From: Cytophagales bacterium
GTDB lineage: Bacteria; Bacteroidota; Bacteroidia; Cytophagales; Cyclobacteriaceae
Length of the DNA: 5,870 nucleotides
Direction: 5' to 3'
Assembly (NCBI GenBank): GCA_003500135.1
Contig: DNTA01000270.1
Coordinates: 1 to 5,870 of the forward strand
The notes under the pieces were generated by a model. That model saw only the letters and a list, made by a program, of their open reading frames with translations. It was not told the DNA's origin and searched no databases. Position 1 is the stretch's first letter. Each line of letters opens with the position of its first letter. Positions 1 to 5,846 of this stretch are shown here, in pieces. A program made the translations under genes and the position numbers.

Positions 1-164
1 CGTCAAATCTATGATTGTAACGGCCACATCGCTGAAACTGGTCCGTGCTTTCTCGCGGGAAAAATACCCATAATCCGGGGCGTATTTTGTCAGCCGGTCG
101 AACTCAAGGCTTAGGGCAACATTGCCGCATATATCGTAAATAGGGAAATCATTTCTTTTTTCAT
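1..164 (-). CDS. 5' part of an unrecognised gene downstream of the TonB receptor; start codon out of frame with body (A6 tract)
   Basis: Not recognised. On the minus strand one frame stays open from just after the receptor gene to the window edge, reading from NDFPIYDICGNVALSLEF through ...APDYGYFSREKARTSFSD... to ...VTIIDLT. The other two minus frames contain stops. The codons look genuine: mixed residues with G/C-ending CTG, GTG, GCC and ACC. This frame has no ATG of its own and begins after a TGA. The only nearby ATG (164-162) is followed by AAAAAAG and runs in the neighbouring frame for 17 residues to a TAA. One extra A in the A6 tract (156-161) would join that ATG to the open frame, giving MKKRNDFPIYD. 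The ATG lies 12 bases past the receptor stop, so co-transcription is likely. No signal peptide is visible. A sequencing indel, a real frameshift or a decayed gene are all possible. An in-frame GTG further in is a weaker start. The product cannot be named from about 50 residues. Confidence 0.5.
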
Positions 165-176
165 ATCAATTAATAT

Positions 177-2489
177 TTAATGTTGTTTTTTTTTGTAAAA
201 ACCAAAAGGGAAGCGTAAACCAAACATAATGTTTCTGCCCATCATATTGAGATTCAATTGCTTGGTTACCGACAGATGGTCGATATACGCAGTATTTGCC
301 AAATTACTTCCGATTATGAAGATTTCCAAGTCTTTTCCACCAACAGAAATGCTTGTTCCGAGGCGGGCATTGAGCAAGGTGTAAGCTGACGTAAGGGCTT
401 CATTTTGTCCGGTGCGGTTTTGCTCAAAAAAGTGCATGATTTCAAACGAAAAGTAGGGGTAATTGAGAAATCCCATCTCTTTCTGCTCAAATTTAATTTC
501 TCCTGTAAACCTGTCAGCAGGCGTAAATGTAGGATGTTCAACAGCCTTTGCATCATCGGTGATATTGGCACGTACCAAGCTGTAACTGCCATGAATACCA
601 AGCCAATCAATAGGATGAATATCCAAAGCCACTTCACCACCTGTTAGGATTGCATCATTTTGGACATATTGAAATATCATCCCATCGCCAATAGGGGCAT
701 CTTCGTCGGTCATTACGATATAAAGGTAATTGTTTACTATATTGTAGAAGGGCGCTACATTTAAAGTCGCCCAATCGGTGTGCAGGTGATATGTAAGGTC
801 TATCTGATAATTACTTTGTGCATCCAATTCCGGGTTGCCTCTTTCGTACCTGCCGGCATGGAGACCGTTTTGGGTGAGCTCCGGTAAATTGGGCGATCGA
901 AAACCACGCGCTATATTAGCTTTTAAGAACTGGTTTACAGAAAAGTTATATGTAACACCCAATGAACCATTCACATTGTTATAGGTATTGTCAATCTTAA
1001 ATCGGTCTGTATTGGCAGTTGGCATGGGAAAAGACGCCATATTTCTGTAATCGTAACGCAAGCCGGTGGTAAGTGTAAGTTGTTCAGCCAATTGAAAATC
1101 TCCAATGGTGTATAGCCCAACGTCGTTTATTTCTGCATCTGGCATGGGAACACTCGGTTTGGTCTCGTCCGCTTCATTTTTAATATGGGCTCCATTTACG
1201 CCAAAAACAAAGTTGTTATTTCCTGAAGGTACATTTAGTTTCGCATTGTAAGTAAAGGTATTCAACTGCATAGAAACGAGCAGGGGTTGTACTAACTGAT
1301 CCTGGTCATTAATACCCCCGCCAACCAACTCACGGGTATTAAGCTGGTACCCTAAGTCGGCATTAATCGAATTTTTACCTAAAAAAACCGTATTGTTTGA
1401 CGATATCATATGATTTACAAGGTCTTGGTACCACACTTCATTTTTTCGTTTTTCATTTAACAAGGTTGATGCCAATGGGTTTGCGAACAGGTTAATTTGG
1501 GGTCCATTTTGAATGCCATATTCGGCATCCGTATAGTTGTAGTTTAGAGAGAATATGCCGTATCCAGTCCTGAATCCGGAATTTAAGGTGAAGTTGTTCT
1601 CATTAATACGGGTATTACCTACCGCATCTTCTTTGCCATCTGTAAAATCTTTATGTGATTTCAAGCTGCCCCTCGCGCCAATAAAGAACTTATCATGGCT
1701 GCCCTTTACACTCAGGCTGTTAAGGTATCCGGTTGTGTTGGTAAAATATTGCGAAATAAAATCGCCTTCAATACTATTAGGTCTTGCTGGCAGTTCCCTG
1801 ATCACGTTTATTATGCCTCCCACAGCATCAGAACCGTACTGTAGTGAAGCCGGCCCCTTGATAATTTCTACATGGGAAGCAGTAAACTCGTCAATCAGAT
1901 ATGGGTGATTAGTTGAAAATTGAAAAACTTCCTGTTTTATGCCATTGTTGAGCATTACCAAATTAGTGTTCGATAAGCCGCGAATTACCGGTTGTCCCCC
2001 TCCAATTCCAAAACTAGAAAAATATATACCGGGTGTACGTGAAATAACTCGAGATAAGTTAAGTTCTCCTGAGCTTACCAACTCTTTTTTCATTACTGTT
2101 TCAATAGGATAAGATACTTCATCTCTTTCTTTCAAAAAACCTGCCGAAACGGTGATTTCTTGAAGCTCAAGCGGTGATTCCACCAGGATTACATCAATTA
2201 TGTAATCTTCTTCAGAAGCAGCTTCTGTCAAATTAATGGTTCTTGATTGAGCTTTATATCCGATATAGGTGTAAACCAGTGTTAGTACTTTTAGGTTGGG
2301 AGGTATAAAAAGTTGGTAGGCACCATCTTCCCGGGTTAATGTACCTGTTTTATTCTCGTACAAAAGTACATTTACCTCTTCAAGTGGTTTTCCATCCTGA
2401 TTGCGCACTACACCTTTTAATTGTATTTGGGCATAGGCGCTGCTAACAATCATTAGCAAGAGCGTAAGTAGTGAAAATCTTTTAAACAT
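177..2489 (-). CDS. TonB-dependent outer-membrane receptor, ZnuD-like metal/metal-chelate branch, with carboxypeptidase-regulatory-like domain
   Basis: A complete 770-residue outer-membrane active transporter powered by TonB-ExbB-ExbD. Residues 1-20 are a signal peptide (MFKRF, hydrophobic core, SSAYA before Q21). Residues 22 to about 105 form a carboxypeptidase-regulatory-like beta-sandwich (LKGVVRNQDGKPLEEVNVLL, ...TREDGAYQL...), common in Bacteroidota receptors. EITVSAG (111-117) follows as the link to the plug. The plug runs from about 125 to 232 with RTPGI, QPVIRGL and KGPASLQYGSDAVGGIINVI (211-230). The barrel then runs to the C-terminus. GFRSPNLPELTQNGLHAGRY (529-548) followed by ERGNPELD, and NLANTAYIDHLS with GRN (729-753), resemble ZnuD-type zinc receptors and relatives. 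I see no His-rich loop, so zinc itself is unproven; another metal or chelate is possible. The start is fixed by the signal peptide, and AAGAAAG precedes the ATG. The last codons contain an A9 tract (KKK). An inverted repeat at 2555-2569 may be the operator. Confidence 0.93.
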   Translation of the reverse strand: MFKRFSLLTLLLMIVSSAYAQIQLKGVVRNQDGKPLEEVNVLLYENKTGTLTREDGAYQLFIPPNLKVLTLVYTYIGYKAQSRTINLTEAASEEDYIIDVILVESPLELQEITVSAGFLKERDEVSYPIETVMKKELVSSGELNLSRVISRTPGIYFSSFGIGGGQPVIRGLSNTNLVMLNNGIKQEVFQFSTNHPYLIDEFTASHVEIIKGPASLQYGSDAVGGIINVIRELPARPNSIEGDFISQYFTNTTGYLNSLSVKGSHDKFFIGARGSLKSHKDFTDGKEDAVGNTRINENNFTLNSGFRTGYGIFSLNYNYTDAEYGIQNGPQINLFANPLASTLLNEKRKNEVWYQDLVNHMISSNNTVFLGKNSINADLGYQLNTRELVGGGINDQDQLVQPLLVSMQLNTFTYNAKLNVPSGNNNFVFGVNGAHIKNEADETKPSVPMPDAEINDVGLYTIGDFQLAEQLTLTTGLRYDYRNMASFPMPTANTDRFKIDNTYNNVNGSLGVTYNFSVNQFLKANIARGFRSPNLPELTQNGLHAGRYERGNPELDAQSNYQIDLTYHLHTDWATLNVAPFYNIVNNYLYIVMTDEDAPIGDGMIFQYVQNDAILTGGEVALDIHPIDWLGIHGSYSLVRANITDDAKAVEHPTFTPADRFTGEIKFEQKEMGFLNYPYFSFEIMHFFEQNRTGQNEALTSAYTLLNARLGTSISVGGKDLEIFIIGSNLANTAYIDHLSVTKQLNLNMMGRNIMFGLRFPFGFYKKKQH

Positions 2490-2529
2490 CTTTCTTAGGT
2501 CAGTTAGTCGAATTTAGAGTTCAATAGTC

Positions 2530-2560
2530 CGCATTTAATAATTGATCTTTTAAATGCAAC
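2530..2560 (-). promoter_or_regulatory. Possible Bacteroidota-type promoter for the receptor gene
   Basis: On the minus strand, GTTG (2560-2557) lies 19 bases upstream of TAAATGCG (2537-2530), about 40 bases before the receptor ATG. The Bacteroidota primary-sigma consensus is roughly TTTG, about 19 bases, then TAnnTTTG. The -33 element here has one mismatch and the -7 element two, so this is weak. The spacing and the overlap of the -33 element with the inverted repeat are the attractive points. TAAATTCG (2516-2509) fits the -7 box slightly better but lacks a correctly spaced -33 element. Confidence 0.2.
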
Positions 2561-2569
2561 ACAGTTGCA
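2555..2569. promoter_or_regulatory. Perfect 6-3-6 inverted repeat, candidate operator of the receptor gene
   Basis: TGCAAC-ACA-GTTGCA is a perfect dyad with a 3-base spacer, 66 bases upstream of the receptor start. It lies in the 142-base gap between the receptor and the A/T-rich gene before it. The size and symmetry suit a dimeric repressor. Metal uptake receptors are often controlled by Fur-family regulators (Fur, Zur), so a metal-responsive repressor is the leading guess, but I cannot match the arms confidently to a known box. It overlaps the proposed -33 element, as a repressor site might. The arms are short for a terminator and no T-tract follows on either strand. Confidence 0.42.
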
Positions 2570-2631
2570 ATATCAGAAAGGATGTATTATTGTACAATGA
2601 TATATATCACAGCTGGCTATTTTCTGAATAA

Positions 2632-2913
2632 TTATGTAGCATTATTTCTGTTCATCCAATTTAGAAGCTTACATTTCGTGGTTTTGGGTCCTGTCAGTAA
2701 ACAGGTTAGCTGATATGTATTATTGGTTAGCTCATCATCTTTTTGATTGAAATGGGGATTTTTTATGTAGTGCGTATTGATTAATTCTTCGTAAACATAA
2801 TAGTAGAAAAGGCAATAAAGATAATCGCCCTGATCTGGTCTTGTATGCGAAGGTAGATTGCCTAAATTATTAAGTTCGCTTTGGAAATCCTGAATTTTTC
2901 TCACCATGCCCAC
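2632..2913 (-). CDS. Hypothetical protein, probable C-terminal part of a frame-broken gene
   Basis: Not recognised. This is 93 residues from GTG 2913 (or ATG 2907): MVRKIQDFQSELNNLG, then PSHTRPDQGDYLYCLFYYYVYEE with a marked aromatic patch, then a polar tail ending NWMNRNNAT. It has no signal peptide and no clear transmembrane span. It overlaps the end of the upstream frame (2901-3104) by 13 bases. The same frame continues upstream without a stop to the A6 tract at 2935-2940. Adding one A there joins both pieces into a 157-residue protein reading ...ENDRAKKSIQFDIQVGMVRK... at the junction. Either this is the C-terminal two thirds of one gene, or a separate gene coupled through the overlapping ATGGTGA. 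The DNA is unusually A/T-rich compared with the rest of the window, which suggests acquired or poorly conserved sequence. It could also be non-coding. Confidence 0.4.
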   Translation of the reverse strand: MGMVRKIQDFQSELNNLGNLPSHTRPDQGDYLYCLFYYYVYEELINTHYIKNPHFNQKDDELTNNTYQLTCLLTGPKTTKCKLLNWMNRNNAT

Positions 2914-3104
2914 TTGAATGTCAAATTGAATAGATTTTTTGCCCGGTCATTTTCAATTACATCGTATGGTGGGTACTTCAAAAATTTGATCGTCATAAAG
3001 GGATAGATAACCTTATTAAAGTTTGAATTAATATAATCGAATGGGACTATAAAACATTGATGAGCAAACTGGTTGTCATTGGGGCTGTATTCCTGATTAT
3101 TCAT
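2901..3104 (-). CDS. Hypothetical protein, probable N-terminal part of the same frame-broken gene
   Basis: Not recognised. This is 67 residues from ATG 3104: MNNQEYSPNDNQFAHQCFIV, then PFDYINSNFNKVIYPFMTIK, then FLKYPPYDVIENDRAK, then a tail LFNLTFKWAW that ends at TGA 2903-2901. It is soluble-looking and rich in Asn, Phe and Tyr, with no signal peptide. The tail begins right after the A6 tract at 2935-2940. With one more A the frame would instead continue as KKSIQFDIQVG into the 2632-2913 frame. The residues after the tract look less protein-like than that alternative. ATG 3104 is the only sensible start; the in-frame sequence above it reaches a TAA without another start codon. The gene is divergent from the acyltransferase at 3241, with about 136 bases between them. 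Its function is unknown. Confidence 0.4.
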   Translation of the reverse strand: MNNQEYSPNDNQFAHQCFIVPFDYINSNFNKVIYPFMTIKFLKYPPYDVIENDRAKNLFNLTFKWAW

Positions 3105-3143
3105 TTCATTGAAACCACCACTTCCATGCTTTTATTCGGTTTG

Positions 3144-3155
3144 ATAACAAGTTAT
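3144..3155. promoter_or_regulatory. Short inverted repeat in the divergent intergenic region
   Basis: ATAAC-AA-GTTAT is a perfect 5-2-5 dyad, 40 bases upstream of the minus-strand start at 3104 and 85 bases upstream of the plus-strand start at 3241. Its position between divergent genes suits a shared operator. Such short A/T-rich dyads also arise by chance, so this is only a candidate. Confidence 0.2.
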
Positions 3156-3202
3156 ATTTTTTCACTTCGAAAAAGATCGGTACAGGCAAAGGTGATATCA
3201 TG

Positions 3203-3215
3203 ACACATTTTGTGT
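3203..3215. promoter_or_regulatory. Short inverted repeat just upstream of the acyltransferase gene
   Basis: ACACA-TTT-TGTGT is a perfect 5-3-5 dyad ending 25 bases before ATG 3241. It could be an operator or a small leader hairpin. I could not place a convincing TTTG / TAnnTTTG promoter pair around it, and no T-tract follows, so a terminator is unlikely. Confidence 0.2.
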
Positions 3216-3240
3216 AAATAGCATAAATCTTTTGTCACAC

Positions 3241-4026
3241 ATGCCTGATCACCATTATAAAGCTATACCCAAATCAAGGATCGCCACTTTTGATGTGTAT
3301 GAAGTGGGGAAAACGAAACATCATATAAGCGCACTGCTGGAATGTGACGTGACGGACAGCCGGCTAAAATTGAAGCAGAAGAAATCTGAAGGGAAGAAGT
3401 GGTCCTTCAATGCCTGGCTACTGAAAGTTATCGGCAATACCATTCAAAACTATCCGGAAGTGGCCGCCTACATGGCTTCCAAAAAGAAACTCATCATTTT
3501 CGATGATATCAACATCACCATGGTAGTGGAAAAGGAACTTAACGGTGAAAAAGTACCAATACCCCTGACCATCGATCAGGTGAACACCAAAAGTGTGGAG
3601 GCGATCACCATGGAAATTGAAGTTGCCAAAAAGCAAAATTTCTCCACGGAAGACATTGTATTGCACCAAAAATCAAATAAAGGAGAACGGTTTTACTACC
3701 TCCTGCCAAAGTTTCTCCGGCTTTTCATCTGGAAGTATGTGCTGGGTCATCCAAAGGTGGCTTACCGGAAGATGGGCAATGTGGTAGTTACCTCGGTGGG
3801 TATGATGGGCCGGATTAATGGTTGGTTTATTCACAGCTCGGTTCATCCCATATCCTTCGGTATCGGCTCCATTATGAAAAAGCCATGGGTAGTTGACGAT
3901 GAAATCTGCATAAGAGAGATTTTGAACATGACCATTTTGCTCGATCATGACGTGATCGATGGGGCGCCCATGGCCAGGTTTGTGCAGGAGCTCGTAAAGA
4001 ACATCGAAAAGGGCGTGGAGCTTTAA
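3241..4026 (+). CDS. Stand-alone E2-type acyltransferase (2-oxo-acid dehydrogenase E2 / CAT-like fold), no lipoyl domain
   Basis: A 261-residue protein that is essentially only an acyltransferase catalytic domain of the E2/CAT superfamily, which moves acyl groups between CoA and a thiol, amine or hydroxyl acceptor. The N-terminal strand region (SRIATFDVYEVGKTKHHISA) and WSFNAWLLKVIGNTIQNYPE followed by VAAYM match the E2 pattern in which a helix precedes a 'yP.vNa'-like turn. VPIPLTIDQVNTKSVEAITM corresponds to the E2 'vPvi..a...s...I' segment. VVVTSVGMMG fits the 'TISNLG' strand with its oxyanion Ser. HDVIDG (CAT at 3946-3948) is the catalytic HxxxDG motif, so the enzyme should be active. 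It lacks the lipoyl and E3-binding domains of true E2 subunits, and no E1 or E3 gene is adjacent. The residues between about 140 and 180 (LLPKFLRLFIWKYVLGHPKV) form an insertion rich in hydrophobic and basic residues. I chose ATG 3241; an in-frame TTG at 3232 would add three residues. The acceptor is unknown. Confidence 0.88.
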   Translation: MPDHHYKAIPKSRIATFDVYEVGKTKHHISALLECDVTDSRLKLKQKKSEGKKWSFNAWLLKVIGNTIQNYPEVAAYMASKKKLIIFDDINITMVVEKELNGEKVPIPLTIDQVNTKSVEAITMEIEVAKKQNFSTEDIVLHQKSNKGERFYYLLPKFLRLFIWKYVLGHPKVAYRKMGNVVVTSVGMMGRINGWFIHSSVHPISFGIGSIMKKPWVVDDEICIREILNMTILLDHDVIDGAPMARFVQELVKNIEKGVEL

Positions 4027-4040
4027 CGACCTGAGAGTAC

Positions 4041-4175
4041 ATGGCGCACAGCCATTATCATGACATTATCGTCTTTGATCTGATACGGCTTTTGGAATCT
4101 TCATCTTATGATGCTCACGATCAGTTCCAGACCCAAAGTGTCAGGGGCAAAAAGCTGAATTTTTATTCCTACTAA
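4041..4175 (+). CDS. Possible 44-residue small protein (doubtful)
   Basis: A small frame starts 14 bases after the acyltransferase stop: MAHSHYHDIIVFDLIRLLES, then SSYDAHDQFQ...GKKLNFYSY, ending at TAA 4173-4175. It has a His-rich start and a short amphipathic centre, with no signal peptide or membrane span. The position suits a co-transcribed small gene, but a frame this short can be open by chance and there is no clear ribosome-binding site. The rest of the 232-base gap before the sulfatase shows no convincing terminator, hairpin or promoter. Confidence 0.2.
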   Translation: MAHSHYHDIIVFDLIRLLESSSYDAHDQFQTQSVRGKKLNFYSY

Positions 4176-4258
4176 GATTTTGGGTTAAGCCACCACCATA
4201 CAGTGAAAGGTCAAACGCGACTTTCCGTATTTTTCCAATTATTTTGTAGGTTTATACC

Positions 4259-5803
4259 ATGAAAAATCTAAGAAACCAAGCTACGCTACTCATCATTATC
4301 ATCGCACTTTTTGTACAGTGCCGGGAGCCTGAAAAAACTTCTACACCGGACACCAATCGTCCCAATGTGCTCATCATCAATGTGGATGATCTGGGCTATG
4401 GCGATGTGGGTGCTTATGGCGCTACCATGGTCAAAACCAACCATATTGACCGGCTGGCCAGTGAAGGCCGGAGGTTTACCGACTTCCATACGGCATCTGC
4501 CGTTTGCTCGCCGTCGCGCTATGCCCTTCTGACCGGCGAATATCCCGCCCGTATCGACCTGTTCGGCGCCATGTTTTTGCGTGAGCCGCTAAAAGTAGAC
4601 ACCTCCAAAATGACCATCGCCAGGGTGATGAAAGCCGCCGGCTATGCCACCGCCGCGATAGGCAAGTGGCACCTGGGCTTTGGCAATGAACGACCCGTGG
4701 ACTGGAACAAGCCCCTCAAGCCCGGTCCGCTCGAGCTGGGCTTCGACTACTTCTTCGGCGTACCCGTGCTCAACAGCCACCCGCCATTCGTCTATGTGGA
4801 AAATCACAATGTGGTCGACTACGACCCTGAGGACCCTTTCGTCTACGGTGAAAAATCGGAAACGCGGTGGTTTCAGGAGAAGTTCGGATTGAGCGAAATA
4901 GGAGGGGCCAAAGCAGCCCACTACCGCTTCGATGACCGCGATGTGGGTACCACGCTCAAAGACAAAGCCATTGAATATATCAAAACACCACGAGAGGAGC
5001 CGTTTTTCCTTTACCTCGCAACGACAAATATTCACCATCCCTTCACCCCGAGGCCACAATTTATCGGTACCAGCGAAGCCGGCCGGTATGGCGATTTCAT
5101 TCACGAGCTCGACTGGATGGTGGGAGACATTCTTAATGCGCTCGATGAAGAAGGGCTGACCGAAAACACCATGGTGATCTTTACCAGCGACAATGGCGGT
5201 ATGCTCAACCAGGGTGGTCAGGATGCCTATGCAGCCGGACACCGGCAGAATGGTAAGCTGCTCGGGTTTAAGTTTGACGCCTGGGAAGGCGGCCACCGCG
5301 TACCTTTTATCGTACGATGGCCCGGTAAAGTACCTGCGGGCACCGTGAGCGATGAGCTATCATCCAATGTAGACCTGCTGGCTACCGTAGCTGCCGTAGT
5401 AGGGCAGGAGGAGTTGGCGGCCAAAGCTCCTGACAGCCATAACTTTCTTCCGGCCATCACCGGCGATCCGGAAAAACCCATACGTGACCATCTGATCATT
5501 GCCGCCAATAGCAAGCAACATTTATCTATTCGTAAAGGTAACTGGATGTACATTCCTGCACAAGGGGGAGGCGGTTTTACGGCTCCCAATGTAGGCGATC
5601 ACACCTTTGGCGGTCCGGCGGCATTTCCTTTTACCGGCCAGCAAAATAGTGATATAGAGGACGGCAAGATCAAAGAAGACGCCCCGCCGGCCCAGCTCTA
5701 CAACCTGGAGGAAGACCCTTACCAGAGCCGGAATGTGTACAACGACCATCCCGAGGTGGTAGAAGAACTGCAACAGTTGCTCGACCAGACCATGGGTAGG
5801 TAA
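4259..5803 (+). CDS. S1-family formylglycine-dependent sulfatase, predicted lipoprotein
   Basis: A complete 514-residue sulfatase that hydrolyses sulfate esters, most likely on a carbohydrate or other small sulfated substrate. Residues 1-20 are a lipoprotein-type signal and Cys21 (LFVQC) is the probable lipidated residue, so the enzyme is anchored in the periplasm or at the cell surface. The catalytic core is complete. The first metal ligands are Asp43-Asp44 (NVDDLGYGDVG). The sulfatase signature is CSPSR (83-87), whose Cys83 becomes formylglycine. GKWHLG (135-140) carries Lys136 and His138, and His259/His260 lie in NIHHPF. Asp311-Asn312 (FTSDNGG) are metal ligands, and Lys338 precedes EGGHRVPF (343-350). 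The C-terminal subdomain has a Gly-rich loop (QGGGGF, about 435-440) and the usual LYNLEEDP (480-487). No maturase (FGE or anaerobic SME), SusC/SusD pair or glycoside hydrolase lies in the window, so the substrate and exact subfamily are unassigned. The DNA is clearly richer in G+C than the receptor region. Confidence 0.95.
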   Translation: MKNLRNQATLLIIIIALFVQCREPEKTSTPDTNRPNVLIINVDDLGYGDVGAYGATMVKTNHIDRLASEGRRFTDFHTASAVCSPSRYALLTGEYPARIDLFGAMFLREPLKVDTSKMTIARVMKAAGYATAAIGKWHLGFGNERPVDWNKPLKPGPLELGFDYFFGVPVLNSHPPFVYVENHNVVDYDPEDPFVYGEKSETRWFQEKFGLSEIGGAKAAHYRFDDRDVGTTLKDKAIEYIKTPREEPFFLYLATTNIHHPFTPRPQFIGTSEAGRYGDFIHELDWMVGDILNALDEEGLTENTMVIFTSDNGGMLNQGGQDAYAAGHRQNGKLLGFKFDAWEGGHRVPFIVRWPGKVPAGTVSDELSSNVDLLATVAAVVGQEELAAKAPDSHNFLPAITGDPEKPIRDHLIIAANSKQHLSIRKGNWMYIPAQGGGGFTAPNVGDHTFGGPAAFPFTGQQNSDIEDGKIKEDAPPAQLYNLEEDPYQSRNVYNDHPEVVEELQQLLDQTMGR

Positions 5804-5846
5804 GGAAGTAGTGAGTAAAACTTAAGAAACAAGGCAAGCAGGGGTG

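Noticed and set aside
1555..1908. Plus-strand open frame of 117 codons inside the receptor gene
   Set aside because: It lies opposite the plug and early barrel coding sequence and has no recognisable domain, so it is treated as a shadow.
2555..2569. Inverted repeat as a rho-independent terminator of the A/T-rich gene upstream of the receptor
   Set aside because: The stem is only 6 bases and no T-tract follows on the minus strand, so an operator is more likely.
3232..3240. TTG start three codons before the acyltransferase ATG
   Set aside because: It is possible, but the ATG at 3241 is a stronger start and the extra residues add no conserved feature.
4239..4246. TTATTTTG as a -7 promoter box for the sulfatase gene
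   Set aside because: It differs from TAnnTTTG, has no TTTG at the right distance upstream, and lies only 12 bases before the ATG, leaving almost no leader.
4589..5296. Long open frame (235 codons) on the minus strand inside the sulfatase
   Set aside because: It is antisense to a complete sulfatase with all catalytic motifs, and its peptide matches no family I know. Open antisense frames are common opposite G+C-richer coding DNA.
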